Positions 19,713 to 29,987 of a DNA stretch of 64,000 bases are shown here, in pieces. The position numbers and the translations under genes were made by a program. This DNA comes from Nocardiopsis endophytica (GTDB lineage Bacteria > Actinomycetota > Actinomycetes > Streptosporangiales > Streptosporangiaceae). The stretch is taken from the NCBI RefSeq assembly GCF_027706725.1, contig NZ_JAQFWQ010000030.1, positions 1-64,000 on the forward strand, read 5' to 3'. The notes under the pieces are model-generated. The model worked only from the letters and a program-made list of their open reading frames with translations, was not told where the DNA came from and ran no database searches. Position 1 is the stretch's first letter. Every line of letters begins with the position of its first letter.

Positions 19713-20687
19713 CTAGGCGAGGGCCAGGTCGCCGAGGGCCTCCAGGCGCGCCTCCGGGCCGCCGAGGGCGGCCGAGACCCATTTGGCGGTGGCGAAGTGC
19801 CGGTGCAGGGGGTAGGAGGTGTCGACGCCGAGGCCGCCGTGCAGGTGCTGGGCGGCGTGCAGGGCGTCCAGGGCGTCCTCGGTGGCGAGCAGGGCGGCCG
19901 ACTCCAGCACGGGCGCGGCGTTGGGGTCGCCGCGGTCGAGACGCCAGGCTCCGGCGAGCAGGGCGGCGTCCAGGGAGCGGGAGGCGATGGAGACGTCGGC
20001 GACGCGCATGGTGACGGCCTGCATCTGGGCCAGGGGGCGGCCGAACTGGTGCCGGGTGCGCACGTGTTCGCATGTCAGGTCGAGGGCGGCGCGCAGGGCC
20101 CCGGCGGCGGTGGCGGTGAGCGCGGTCAGGGTGCACAGGTGCAGGGTGCGCACGGCGCCGCCGGTGAGCAGGTCCCCGGCGGCCAGGCGCACGCCGTCCA
20201 GGCCGGCCCGGAAGGCGGGGATGTGGCAGCCGGTGTGCTGGGGGGCGAGGGTGAGCCCGGCGGCGCCCGCCGGCACCCGGGCGACGGCGGGCCCGTCGGG
20301 GGTGTCCACCGGCAGGAGCAGGGTGTGGGCCTCGTCGGCGTGGGGCACCCCGGCGGCGGCGCCGTCGACGCGCAGGGCGCCGTCCCCGTCCGGGCGGGCT
20401 CGGACGCCGAGTGGGCCGGAGGCGGGGACGGGGGCGGTGGCCGGGGCGGCCGTGTCGGCGGGGTCCACCAGCGGGTCCAGGGCCAGGGCGGGGAGCAGGG
20501 GGGCGGGTGAGGCGCGGGCGGCGGCCTCGCGCAGGACGAGGGCGGCGCCGACGGCGCCCTGTTTCGCGGCGGCGATGCCGGTGTCGGCCAGGGCGCGCCG
20601 CAGGCGGGCGGGGTCGTCCTCGCGGTCGAGGACCTCGGCGGCCAGGGCGCGCAGGTCCTCCTGGGGCTCGTCGGGGGAGAAGTCCAC
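19713..20687 (-). CDS. chsE1: ChsE1 (FadE28-like) steroid acyl-CoA dehydrogenase subunit
   Basis: 324 aa, shorter than a normal acyl-CoA dehydrogenase, as is FadE28. Recognised by MDFSPDEPQ at the N-terminus, RTRHQFGRPLAQMQAV, DVSIASRSLDAALL and HLHGGLGVDTSYPLHRHF near the C-terminus. The N-terminal domain is degenerate, as expected for the partner subunit of the ChsE1-ChsE2 heterotetramer. The GTG start is preceded by gaggagg. The gene heads a six-gene minus-strand operon. A 9-bp inverted repeat resembling a KstR operator lies 15-36 bases before the start, overlapping the likely -10 region. Confidence 0.87.
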   Translation of the reverse strand: MDFSPDEPQEDLRALAAEVLDREDDPARLRRALADTGIAAAKQGAVGAALVLREAAARASPAPLLPALALDPLVDPADTAAPATAPVPASGPLGVRARPDGDGALRVDGAAAGVPHADEAHTLLLPVDTPDGPAVARVPAGAAGLTLAPQHTGCHIPAFRAGLDGVRLAAGDLLTGGAVRTLHLCTLTALTATAAGALRAALDLTCEHVRTRHQFGRPLAQMQAVTMRVADVSIASRSLDAALLAGAWRLDRGDPNAAPVLESAALLATEDALDALHAAQHLHGGLGVDTSYPLHRHFATAKWVSAALGGPEARLEALGDLALA

Positions 20688-20701
20688 GGGTCCTCCTCGA
20701 A

Positions 20702-20723
20702 AATCTAGAACGGATTCTAGATT
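20702..20723. promoter_or_regulatory. KstR-type operator before chsE1
   Basis: Perfect 9-bp inverted arms aatctagaa (20702-20710) and ttctagatt (20715-20723) around a 4-base spacer. The core tagaacggattcta (20706-20719) matches the published KstR consensus TnnAACnnGTTnnA with one mismatch. It overlaps the probable chsE1 promoter and faces the divergent TetR gene. Confidence 0.65.
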
Positions 20724-20836
20724 GCCGCGCCCGGAAGGGGAAGGGTGTCCGCAATCCTCCGGTTAACACGGCCGCAACATCGCAAGATGAGGTCTTCTCC
20801 ACAGTTGTGGAGAGCTGATCGGCTGGGCGATCCTTA

Positions 20837-20850
20837 GATAACGTGTTCTT
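20837..20850. promoter_or_regulatory. KstR-type operator before the TetR regulator gene
   Basis: The 14 bases gataacgtgttctt hold the exact KstR core AACnnGTT with mismatched outer positions. It lies 43-56 bases before the preferred GTG of the TetR gene, next to a tagata box, so autoregulation is likely. Confidence 0.5.
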
Positions 20851-20892
20851 GTGGACGGCACAGGCTCGGGGACGAAGGCGGGGAGGGGAACC

Positions 20893-22639
<1,747 letters not shown>

Positions 22640-22648
22640 GGGGCGGGG

Positions 22649-23890
22649 CTAGGGGGTGAGCAGGTCGGCCAGGTCCTCGAAGAAGTCGAGCACCGGGTCG
22701 CCCCCGCCGCCGTCGCCCCCGTCCGGCGGCGCGGTCGGTGCGCCGGGGTCGGAGGTGGGGCGCTGCGTCGGCTCCGCCGAGGGTGCCGGGGTGGCCGTGG
22801 GGCCCGGTGGCCCCGGGGACGCTCCGGGCGGCGACGGGGCCGCGGACGCCGAGGGCGCCGGGGAGGCCGAAGGCGCCGCCCCGGAGGAGGGGCTCGGGGC
22901 CTCCCCGGGGCTGACGACCGCCGTGTCGGTCGCCTCCTCCCGGCCGGTCTCGCTCCCGGCGACGGGGGAGCGGTCCCCCGCGACCGGGGGCGGTGTGCCG
23001 TCGGGCGTCAGTGTGCGGGGCCCGTTGAGCCAGAACGCCGCCGCGGACAGCAGCACCGCCACGGCCACGGTGACCAGGCCCGAGACCGCCGCTCCGGGCC
23101 AGTGGCGCCCGTCGTCCCCCGCGCCGGGGTCCCCGGGGCCGGCGGGGAGGGGCACGTCGGCGGTGGTGACGCGGTCCCCGGGCAGGGAGGTGGGGCGCGG
23201 CTCGGCACCGGCCGCCTCGGGGCGCTCGTCGGCGGCGGGCGGCGCCTGCGGGCCGCGGCGGCGGTGCAGCGGGAACCCGTCGTGGCCCAGCGGGCGCATC
23301 CGCGCGGCGGACTCCTCCCGCTCGACGGCGCCGGAGGGGGAGGTGCAGGCGCGCAGGACGCGCCCGCGCAGCCCGGCGGGCGGACCGGGGGGTTCGAGCA
23401 GCTCCAGGGCCGCGTCGGGGTCGGCGGCCCCGCCGCCGCGCCCGGCCTCCTCCAGCGCCTCGGCGAGCAGGTCGGCGGCGCGCCTCCCGGCGGCGCGGCA
23501 CAGCTCGGCGCAGGTCTCGGGGTCCAGGCCGAGGATCTTGGCGATCTGCCCGGCGGCAAGGCCGTGGCGGCGGTGCAGTTCCAGCAGCTCCCGGTAGCTG
23601 GGCGGGAGGCGGCACCACATGGCGCGGGCCGGGCGCTCGTCCGGGGCGGCGGGGACCGCCTCGAAGGGCGGCCCGGGGGCGAACCCGGCGAGCCGGCAGG
23701 CGGTGCGGGCCAGGGCGAACAGCCAGGGCCGCAGGTCCTCGGCGTCCGCGCACTCCAGCACGGCGGCGGCGGTCAGCGCCTCGCGGACGGCGTCGCCGGC
23801 CGCGTCCGGTCCCACCAGGGTCCAGCAGTAGCGGTACAGCTCGGCGGCGTGCGCGTCGTAGAGCGCCGCCGGTTCGCTGCGCGGTGGCAT
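22649..23890 (-). CDS. sigma-70-family-like protein with C-terminal membrane anchor
   Basis: 413 aa. Residues about 10-60 resemble sigma region 2 (LYDAHAAELYRYCWTLVGPD, RPWLFALART) and about 95-145 region 4 (LPPSYRELLELHRRHGLAAG, then QIAKILGL), as in ECF sigma factors. A long linker, one transmembrane helix (about 260-285, SGLVTVAVAVLLSAAAFWL) and a Pro/Ser/Ala-rich tail of about 120 residues follow. Such fusions place a sigma-like module on the membrane without a separate anti-sigma factor. Whether it still binds RNA polymerase is unknown. The chosen ATG has ggggaggag upstream. Confidence 0.7.
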   Translation of the reverse strand: MPPRSEPAALYDAHAAELYRYCWTLVGPDAAGDAVREALTAAAVLECADAEDLRPWLFALARTACRLAGFAPGPPFEAVPAAPDERPARAMWCRLPPSYRELLELHRRHGLAAGQIAKILGLDPETCAELCRAAGRRAADLLAEALEEAGRGGGAADPDAALELLEPPGPPAGLRGRVLRACTSPSGAVEREESAARMRPLGHDGFPLHRRRGPQAPPAADERPEAAGAEPRPTSLPGDRVTTADVPLPAGPGDPGAGDDGRHWPGAAVSGLVTVAVAVLLSAAAFWLNGPRTLTPDGTPPPVAGDRSPVAGSETGREEATDTAVVSPGEAPSPSSGAAPSASPAPSASAAPSPPGASPGPPGPTATPAPSAEPTQRPTSDPGAPTAPPDGGDGGGGDPVLDFFEDLADLLTP

Positions 23891-23914
23891 CGCTCCTCCC
23901 CTCTGTGCCCGAGG

Positions 23915-23953
23915 GTCCCGCACCGGCCGGGGCCATGGGCCGGGTGCGGGGAC
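23915..23953 (-). terminator. hairpin after nadA
   Basis: Arms 23915-23928 and 23938-23953 pair over 14 bp with two bulged G residues, 21 bases beyond the nadA stop. No T tract follows. It lies upstream of the sigma-like gene and would separate the two units. Confidence 0.55.
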
Positions 23954-23973
23954 AAGGAGAGGAATCCGTTATC

Positions 23974-24954
23974 TCACTCGCCCCCGCGCGAGGGGGTGCC
24001 GATGGCGATCATCCGCTCCACCGAGCGGCGCGCCCGCTCGGCGGTCCGCTCGTCGACGGTGATCTCCCCGCTGCCGGTGCGCAGCGACTCCAGCAGCTTC
24101 TCGCCGGTGATCATCTTCATGTAGTGGCACTCGGCGCGCGGGTTGACCGGCTCGAAGGAGGTGGTCGGGTTGGCGGCGCGCAGCTGGTGCAGCATCCCGG
24201 TCTCGGTGGCGATGAGCACCTTGTCGGCGGTGGTGCTCTCGGCGGCGGCGAGCATGCCGCCGGTGGACAGGACCTTGACCCGCTCCTGCGGGACGGTGCC
24301 CTCGCCGACCAGGTAGAGCGCGGAGGTGGCGCAGCCGCACTCGGGGTGCACGTACAGCTCGGCGTCGGGCTCGGCCGCGGCGCGCTCGCGCAGGGCCGCG
24401 CCGTCGATCCCGGCGTGCACGTGGCACTCGCCCATCCACACGTGGATGTTCTCCCGCCCGGTGACCCGCTTGACGTGGGCGCCCAGGAACTGGTCCGGGA
24501 GGAAGAGGATCTCGGTGTCCTCGGGGACGGACCGGATCACGTCCGCGGCGTTGGAGGAGGTGCAGCAGATGTCGGTCTCGGCCTTCACCGCGGCGGTGGT
24601 GTTGACGTAGGCGACGACCACGGCGCCCGGGTGCTCGGCCTTCCAGGCGCGCACGTCCTCGGCGGAGATGGTGTCGGCCAGCGAGCAGCCCGCCTTCGGC
24701 TCGGGCAGCAGCACGGTCTTGTCGGGGGCCAGGATCTTGGCCGTCTCGGCCATGAAGTGGACGCCGCAGAAGACGATGGTGTCGGCCTCCACGCGGGCGG
24801 CCAGGCGGGACAGGGCCAGCGAGTCGCCGGTGTGGTCGGCGACGTCCTGGATCTCGGGGCGCTGGTAGTTGTGGGCGAGGATGACCGCGCCGCGCTCGTC
24901 GGCGAGGCGGCGGACCTCGGCGGCCCAGGTCTGGCTTGCGTTGACGGTGGCCAT
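23974..24954 (-). CDS. nadA: quinolinate synthase A
   Basis: 326 aa. NadA condenses iminoaspartate with dihydroxyacetone phosphate to quinolinate in de novo NAD synthesis, using a [4Fe-4S] cluster. The three conserved cluster cysteines are visible at KAGCSLAD (C90), HPEC (C206) and ECHYMKM near the C-terminus; [18 protein letters not shown] and [12 protein letters not shown] are family hallmarks. The ATG was chosen for the aaggaag 12 bases before it; the frame is open 21 codons further. nadB and nadC are not in the window. It is divergent from nrtR. Confidence 0.95.
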   Translation of the reverse strand: MATVNASQTWAAEVRRLADERGAVILAHNYQRPEIQDVADHTGDSLALSRLAARVEADTIVFCGVHFMAETAKILAPDKTVLLPEPKAGCSLADTISAEDVRAWKAEHPGAVVVAYVNTTAAVKAETDICCTSSNAADVIRSVPEDTEILFLPDQFLGAHVKRVTGRENIHVWMGECHVHAGIDGAALRERAAAEPDAELYVHPECGCATSALYLVGEGTVPQERVKVLSTGGMLAAAESTTADKVLIATETGMLHQLRAANPTTSFEPVNPRAECHYMKMITGEKLLESLRTGSGEITVDERTAERARRSVERMIAIGTPSRGGE

Positions 24955-24989
24955 GGCCGGTTCTTCCTTCGGAACGGGTTTTTGACTTG

Positions 24990-25013
24990 TAGGCAAAAAC
25001 TCGAAAAAGCCTA
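24990..25013. promoter_or_regulatory. inverted repeat, candidate NrtR operator
   Basis: taggc (24990-24994) and gccta (25009-25013) form an inverted pair around 14 A-rich bases in the 71-base gap between divergent nadA and nrtR. The right arm overlaps the putative taacat -10 box of nrtR. NrtR proteins usually bind such palindromes before NAD genes. Confidence 0.5.
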
Positions 25014-25025
25014 ACATGGGGGGCC

Positions 25026-25748
25026 ATGGAGGACGCAGCGGGGACGGCGGAGAAGGCCGGGCACGAGGTCCTGGCCGCGGTGGTGCAGATCCGGTCGGGG
25101 CGGCTGAGCGTGCTGCTGTGGCGCCGCGCCCGCCCGCCGTTCGAGGGCGCCTGGGTGCTGCCGGGCGGGCGGCTGGGCGGCGACGAGGGGCTGGGCGAGT
25201 CCATCCGGCGCCAGCTCGCCCAGAAGGTGGACGTGCGCGACCTGGCCCACCTGGAGCAGCTGGAGACCCGCGGGGCGCCGGACCGGTGCCCGGGCGGGCG
25301 CACCCTGGCCACCGCCTACCTGGGGCTGGTGCCCGCGCACATCGAGCCGGTGGTGCCCGCCGACACCGCCTGGCACCCCGCCTCGGACCTGCCGCCCATG
25401 GGGTACGACCACGCGGCGATCGTGCACTCGGCGCGCCGCCGGCTGCGCGCCAAGCTCTCCTACACCAATATCGGCTTCGCGCTGGCCCCGCCCGAGTTCA
25501 CCATGTCCGAGCTGTCCGGGTACTACCGGGCGGCGCTGGGGCACGACGTGGCCGCCACCAACCTGCGCCGGGTGCTGCTGCGCCGGGGCCAGATCGAGGA
25601 GACCGGCCGGTCGGTGCCCTCCGGCCGGTCCGGCGGCCGCCCGGCGGCGCTCTTCCGGTTCCGGGCCCCGCGGCTGGAGGTGACCGACGCCTTCGCCGTG
25701 CTCCGGCCGCCCGGCGCGGCCCGACCGGACCAGCGGCCTCCGTGCTAG
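25026..25748 (+). CDS. nrtR: NrtR-type Nudix transcriptional regulator of NAD synthesis
   Basis: 240 aa. The N-terminus is a Nudix-like domain ([20 protein letters not shown]) in which the Nudix box is degenerate, as in NrtR, which senses ADP-ribose rather than hydrolysing it. A winged helix follows (about 145-230), with [20 protein letters not shown] and [15 protein letters not shown]. Divergence from nadA strongly supports the assignment. The start has no clear Shine-Dalgarno; taacat (25012-25017) ends 8 bases upstream, suggesting a leaderless mRNA. Confidence 0.87.
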   Translation: MEDAAGTAEKAGHEVLAAVVQIRSGRLSVLLWRRARPPFEGAWVLPGGRLGGDEGLGESIRRQLAQKVDVRDLAHLEQLETRGAPDRCPGGRTLATAYLGLVPAHIEPVVPADTAWHPASDLPPMGYDHAAIVHSARRRLRAKLSYTNIGFALAPPEFTMSELSGYYRAALGHDVAATNLRRVLLRRGQIEETGRSVPSGRSGGRPAALFRFRAPRLEVTDAFAVLRPPGAARPDQRPPC

Positions 25749-25758
25749 CGTCCTGACC

Positions 25759-26415
25759 GTGAGATTGAGGAGTGTGGTCTTCGACGTCGGGGAGACGCTG
25801 GTCGACGAGACGCGCATCTTCGCGCGCTGGGCCGACCGCCTCGGCGTCCCGCGCCTGGCCTTCTTCGGCCTGATGGGCGGGGTGATGGCCCGCGGGCGCC
25901 CGCTGATGGACGCCTTCCGGCTGGTCAAGCCCGGCTTCCGGCTGGAGGAGGAGGTCGCGGCCTGGAGGGCCGAGGACCCGGGCACCCTCGCCGACGGGTT
26001 CGACGAGCACGACCTGTACCCGGACGTGCGCCCGGCCCTGGCCGAGCTGCGCGCGATGGGGCTGGGCGTGGTGGTGGCGGGCAACCAGCCGGCGCAGGCG
26101 CGCGCGGCGCTGGAGGCCATGGACCTGCCGGTGGACGCGGTGCACGTGTCCGAGGAGTGGGGGCTGGAGAAGCCCGACCCCGCCTTCTTCGAGCGGGTGG
26201 TGCGCGAGGTCGGCGCCGCCCCCGGGGAGATCGCCTACGTGGGCGACCGGCTCGACAACGACGTGCTCCCGGCGCGCGCCGCCGGGATGGCCACGGTGCT
26301 GCTGCGCCGCGGCATGCAGGGCTACCTGCACGCCGACGACCCCGACGCCAAGCGCGCCGACCTGGTCGCCGACTCCCTGACCGACATCCCCGCCTGGATC
26401 GCCGGGCGCCGCTGA
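25759..26415 (+). CDS. HAD-superfamily hydrolase
   Basis: 218 aa. HAD motif I is VVFDVGETLVDE with the nucleophilic aspartate, motif II is VVAGNQ (Asn in place of the usual Ser/Thr), K of motif III lies in LEKPDPAFF, and motif IV is YVGDRLDNDV. A phosphatase or phosphoglycolate-type function is likely but the substrate is unknown. Start GTG, with a tagcgt box (25746-25751) 7 bases upstream, so the mRNA is probably leaderless. The osmoprotectant ABC genes follow 7 bases after its stop and may be cotranscribed. Confidence 0.8.
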   Translation: MRLRSVVFDVGETLVDETRIFARWADRLGVPRLAFFGLMGGVMARGRPLMDAFRLVKPGFRLEEEVAAWRAEDPGTLADGFDEHDLYPDVRPALAELRAMGLGVVVAGNQPAQARAALEAMDLPVDAVHVSEEWGLEKPDPAFFERVVREVGAAPGEIAYVGDRLDNDVLPARAAGMATVLLRRGMQGYLHADDPDAKRADLVADSLTDIPAWIAGRR

Positions 26416-26422
26416 GGACGGC

Positions 26423-27538
26423 ATGATCACCTTCGAGGGCGTGACCAAGCGCTACCCCGACGGCACCGTCGCCCTGGACGGGCTGGACCTGCAGGCCCCC
26501 AGCGGCCGCACCACGGTGCTGGTCGGCTCCTCGGGCAGCGGCAAGACCACCGCGCTGCGGACCGTCAACCGGCTGGTGGAGCCGACCGGCGGGCGGGTGC
26601 TCATCGACGGCACCGACGTGCGCGAGCGCGACCCGGCGCTGCTGCGCCGCTCCATCGGCTACGTCATCCAGCAGGCCGGGCTGTTCCCGCACCGCACCGT
26701 GCTGGACAACATCGCCACCGTGCCGCTGCTGCTGGGCTGGGGCCGCCGCCGCGCCCGCTCCCGCGCCGCCGAGCTGCTGGAGCTGGTGGGGCTGGAGGCC
26801 GCGCAGGGGCGGCGCTACCCGCACCAGCTCTCCGGCGGCCAGCAGCAGCGGGTGGGGGTGGCCCGGGCGCTGGCGGCCGACCCGCCGGTGCTGCTGATGG
26901 ACGAGCCGTTCAGCGCGGTCGACCCGGTGGTCCGGGCGGGCCTGCAGGAGGAGCTGCTGCGGCTGCAGTCCGAGCTGCACAAGACGGTGCTGTTCGTCAC
27001 GCACGACATCGACGAGGCGGTCCGGCTCGGCGACGGCATCGCCGTGTTCCGCCCCGGCGGGGTGCTGGCCCAGTACGACACCCCCGAGCGGCTGCTCGCC
27101 GAACCGGTGGACGCCTTCGTGGAGGGGTTCGTCGGCTACGACCGGGGCGTGCGGCGGCTGTCCTTCTTCCCCGCCTCCCGGCTGGACCTGCACACCGACG
27201 CGGTGCTCGACGGCGGCCGGACCGCGGGCGCGGCCGCGCGCACCGCCGCCTCCACCGGGGAGCCGTGGCTGCTGGTCACCGGCGCCGACCGGGCCCCGCT
27301 GGGGTGGCTGTCGGCCGAGCGCGCGGCCGCCGCCGACCCCGACCGGCCCCTGGAGTCCCTGGAGCTGGAGGGCTACGGCCACATCTTCCACGTGGAGGCC
27401 GACTCGCTGCGGGCCGCCCTGGACGCCGCGATGCTCTCCCCGGCCGGGCGGGCCGTGGGGGTGGACCCCGGCGGCGCGGTGGTCGGCGTGGTCTCCCAGG
27501 CGGACCTGGCGGCGGCGATCTGGGGGGACCATGGGTGA
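26423..27538 (+). CDS. osmoprotectant (glycine betaine/choline-type) ABC transporter, ATP-binding protein
   Basis: 371 aa. Walker A GSSGSGKTTA, Q-loop VIQQAGLFPH, signature LSGGQQQRV, Walker B VLLMDEPFSAVDP and the switch histidine in FVTHDIDEA are all present. The C-terminal about 130 residues look like a CBS-type regulatory region ending VVGVVSQADLAAAIW, as in ProV/OpuCA. It is the first of four transporter genes and overlaps the first permease gene by 8 bases. Confidence 0.9.
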   Translation: MITFEGVTKRYPDGTVALDGLDLQAPSGRTTVLVGSSGSGKTTALRTVNRLVEPTGGRVLIDGTDVRERDPALLRRSIGYVIQQAGLFPHRTVLDNIATVPLLLGWGRRRARSRAAELLELVGLEAAQGRRYPHQLSGGQQQRVGVARALAADPPVLLMDEPFSAVDPVVRAGLQEELLRLQSELHKTVLFVTHDIDEAVRLGDGIAVFRPGGVLAQYDTPERLLAEPVDAFVEGFVGYDRGVRRLSFFPASRLDLHTDAVLDGGRTAGAAARTAASTGEPWLLVTGADRAPLGWLSAERAAAADPDRPLESLELEGYGHIFHVEADSLRAALDAAMLSPAGRAVGVDPGGAVVGVVSQADLAAAIWGDHG

Positions 27539-28199
27539 GGCGATCCGCTGGGACTGGATCGCCCGCGGCCTGGAGGACCCGATCGGCACCGCCGTGCTCC
27601 AGCACCTCCAGCTCTCCCTGATCCCCATCGCGCTGGGACTGCTGGCGGCGCTGCCGCTGGGGGTGGCCGCCGCCCGGTGGCGGCGGCTGTACCCGCCGCT
27701 GCTCACCGGGGTCAACGTGCTCTACGCGCTGCCCTCGATCGCGCTGTTCTTCCTGCTGCTGCCCTACACCGGGCTGACCATCTGGACCGCGGTGCTGCCG
27801 CTGGCCCTGTACACCCTGGCGATCCTGGTGCCCAACATCGTCGACGGGCTGGACCAGGTGCCCGGACACGTGCGCCAGGCCGCCACCGCGATGGGCTTCG
27901 GCCCGCTGCGCCGCCTGGTGCTGGTGGAGCTGCCGGTGGCGGTGCCCGCGGTGATCGCCGGGCTGCGGGTGGCCTCGGTGGCCACCATCAGCATGGTCAG
28001 CGTCGCCTCCATGGTGGGGCTGGGCGGCCTGGGCGCGCTGATCCTGCGGGAGGGGTTCAACAACCGCTTCGCCACCCCCATCATCGTGGGCGTGGTGCTG
28101 ACCGCGGTCCTGGCCTTCGCCGTCGACGGGCTGCTGGTGCTGGCCCAGCGGCTGCTCACCCCGTGGGCGCCGCGCCGCGGGAGCAAGGGGGTCCGGTGA
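27531..28199 (+). CDS. osmoprotectant ABC transporter permease 1
   Basis: 222 aa with about five or six transmembrane helices. The cytoplasmic coupling (EAA) loop is ATAMGFGPLRRLVLVELP, the signature of the OpuC/YehW permease group. LYALPSIALFFLLLP in the first half is also typical. The start overlaps the ATPase gene and the stop overlaps the next permease (GTGA). Confidence 0.9.
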   Translation: MGEAIRWDWIARGLEDPIGTAVLQHLQLSLIPIALGLLAALPLGVAAARWRRLYPPLLTGVNVLYALPSIALFFLLLPYTGLTIWTAVLPLALYTLAILVPNIVDGLDQVPGHVRQAATAMGFGPLRRLVLVELPVAVPAVIAGLRVASVATISMVSVASMVGLGGLGALILREGFNNRFATPIIVGVVLTAVLAFAVDGLLVLAQRLLTPWAPRRGSKGVR

Positions 28200-28879
28200 G
28201 CATCTACGACCTGGTCGCCGCCTGGTTCGCCGACCCGGCCAACTGGTCCGGACCCGGCGGCATCCCCGCCCGCTTCGCCGAGCACACCGCCTACTCGGCC
28301 GCGGCCATGGCGATGGCCGCCGCGATCGCGGTGCCGCTGGGGCTGGCCACCGGGCACACCGGCCGGGGCGGGCTGCTCGCGCTGGGCCTGGCCAACGCCG
28401 CCCGCGCGCTGCCCACCATCGGCGTGATGTTCCTGGTGGTGCTGGCGATGGGGATCGGCCTGGTGCCGGTGCAGGTGGCGCTGGTGATCCTGGCGGTGCC
28501 GCCGATCCTGGTGAACACCTACGAGGGGGTGCGCGCGGTCGACCCCGGCCTGCGCGACGCCGCCGCCGGGATGGGCATGCGCGGCGCCCAGGTGCTGCTG
28601 CGCCTGGAGCTGCCGGTGGCGCTGCCGATGGTGCTGCTGGGGCTGCGCACCGCCGCGGTGCAGGTGGTCTCCACCGCCACCATCGCCGCCTACGTGGGCG
28701 TGGGCGGCCTGGGGCGGTTCATCTTCGACGGGCAGAACCGCCAGGAGTTCGGCATGGTGGCCGGGGGGTCGCTGCTGGTGGCGCTGATGGCGGTGCTCGT
28801 GCTGGTGTTCTTCTGGCTGCTGCGCCGCCTGGCGGTGGCCCCCGGGCTGCGCGCCCGGGAGGCCGCGGCCCGGGAGTAG
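28196..28879 (+). CDS. osmoprotectant ABC transporter permease 2
   Basis: 227 aa, about six transmembrane helices, with the coupling loop DAAAGMGMRGAQVLLRLELP. GTG 28196 overlaps the previous stop by four bases, so the two permeases are translated together and presumably form a heterodimer. Paralogous to the preceding gene. Confidence 0.9.
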   Translation: MSIYDLVAAWFADPANWSGPGGIPARFAEHTAYSAAAMAMAAAIAVPLGLATGHTGRGGLLALGLANAARALPTIGVMFLVVLAMGIGLVPVQVALVILAVPPILVNTYEGVRAVDPGLRDAAAGMGMRGAQVLLRLELPVALPMVLLGLRTAAVQVVSTATIAAYVGVGGLGRFIFDGQNRQEFGMVAGGSLLVALMAVLVLVFFWLLRRLAVAPGLRAREAAARE

Positions 28880-28903
28880 TCGAGGTTCGAGGGAGTTGGG
28901 ACG

Positions 28904-29824
28904 ATGCGCACGATGAGCGAGGGCCTGAGAGCGGGGGCGGCCGCGGCGGCCGCCGGGGCGGTGGCGCTGGCCGCCGCGGCCTGCGGCGGCGAGGACCCCT
29001 ACGCCGACGGCGGCGGGGGCGGCGCTTCCGGGGTGATCACCGTCGGCTCGGCGGACTTCCCCGAGTCGGCCCTGCTGGCCGAAATCTATGCCCAGGCCCT
29101 GGAGGCGGCCGGCAGCGAGGTGGAGACCAAGCTCAACATCGGCAGCCGCGAGGTCTACTACGACCAGGTGGAGTCGGGCGCCATCTCGGTGCTGCCCGAG
29201 TACAACGGCGGCATCCTGCTCTACCTGGACCCCGAGGCCGAGTCCGGCTCGACCGAGGAGACCAGCGCGCGGGCGGCCGAGGAGCTGCCCGAGGGGCTGA
29301 GCATCCTGGACGCCTCCCCGGCGGAGAACAAGGACTCGGTGACGGTCACCAAGGAGACCGCCGACGAGGAGGGCCTGACCGAGATCGGGGACCTCAAGGA
29401 CGTCGCGGGGGACATGGAGATCGGCGGGCCGCCGGAGTTCGAGACGCGCCCGCAGGGGCTGCCCGGCCTCAAGGAGGTCTACGGGGTGGAGTTCGGCGGG
29501 TTCAGCTCGCTGGACCCGGCGCTGGTGCCCACCGCCCTGTCGGACGGGGACGTGCAGGCGGCCAACCTGTTCACCACCGACCCGGCGATCGCCTCCGAGG
29601 GGTTCGTGACCCTGGAGGACCCGGAGAACCTGTTCGGCGCGCAGAACGTGGTGCCGCTGATCCACGACGCCTCGGTGCCCCGCGAGGCGCGCGAGGTCCT
29701 GAACCGGGTCTCGGCGGAGCTGACCACCGAGGACCTGGTGAAGATGAACGAGCGGGTCGGGGTCGAGCACGAGAGCGCCGACGCCGTGGCGGCCGACTGG
29801 CTCGCCGAGGCGGGGCTCGACTAG
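28904..29824 (+). CDS. osmoprotectant-binding lipoprotein (OpuAC/ProX family)
   Basis: 306 aa. An Ala-rich signal peptide ends in a lipobox with C27 (ALAAAACGG), so the mature protein is membrane-anchored outside the cell. The periplasmic-binding-protein region starts VITVGSADFPESALLAEIYA and contains YYDQVESGAISVLPEYNGG, typical of quaternary-amine binding proteins. It completes the transporter operon. Confidence 0.9.
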   Translation: MRTMSEGLRAGAAAAAAGAVALAAAACGGEDPYADGGGGGASGVITVGSADFPESALLAEIYAQALEAAGSEVETKLNIGSREVYYDQVESGAISVLPEYNGGILLYLDPEAESGSTEETSARAAEELPEGLSILDASPAENKDSVTVTKETADEEGLTEIGDLKDVAGDMEIGGPPEFETRPQGLPGLKEVYGVEFGGFSSLDPALVPTALSDGDVQAANLFTTDPAIASEGFVTLEDPENLFGAQNVVPLIHDASVPREAREVLNRVSAELTTEDLVKMNERVGVEHESADAVAADWLAEAGLD

Positions 29825-29886
29825 AGGATCATGGCCAGGATCAGTCCGGCCACCAGGATTCCGAGTACCGTGTAGAAGCCGTCCAT
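29821..29886 (-). CDS. possible 21-aa hydrophobic membrane peptide
   Basis: ATG at 29886 to TAG at 29821 gives MDGFYTVLGILVAGLILAMI plus a final Leu: one short charged start and a continuous hydrophobic helix, the look of a small single-pass membrane protein. A G-rich run lies 12 or more bases upstream, a weak Shine-Dalgarno. It overlaps the last 4 bases of the lipoprotein gene on the other strand and lies between it and a hairpin at 29905-29933. No family is recognised. Chance cannot be excluded at this length. Confidence 0.35.
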   Translation of the reverse strand: MDGFYTVLGILVAGLILAMIL

Positions 29887-29904
29887 GCGCCCATTGCACC
29901 CCCC

Positions 29905-29933
29905 GGGCGGCGCCGTGTGAACTGGCGCCGCCC
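29905..29933. terminator. terminator hairpin between convergent operons
   Basis: A perfect 10-bp stem gggcggcgcc (29905-29914) with its complement (29924-29933) and a 9-base loop. It lies between the end of the osmoprotectant operon and the end of the flavin reductase gene, so it may act in both directions. Confidence 0.6.
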
Positions 29934-29987
29934 GTACAGGGGTGTGCCCGGAGGGTAGTCTCCCGCGACCTCTCTAGAGAGTTTCGC

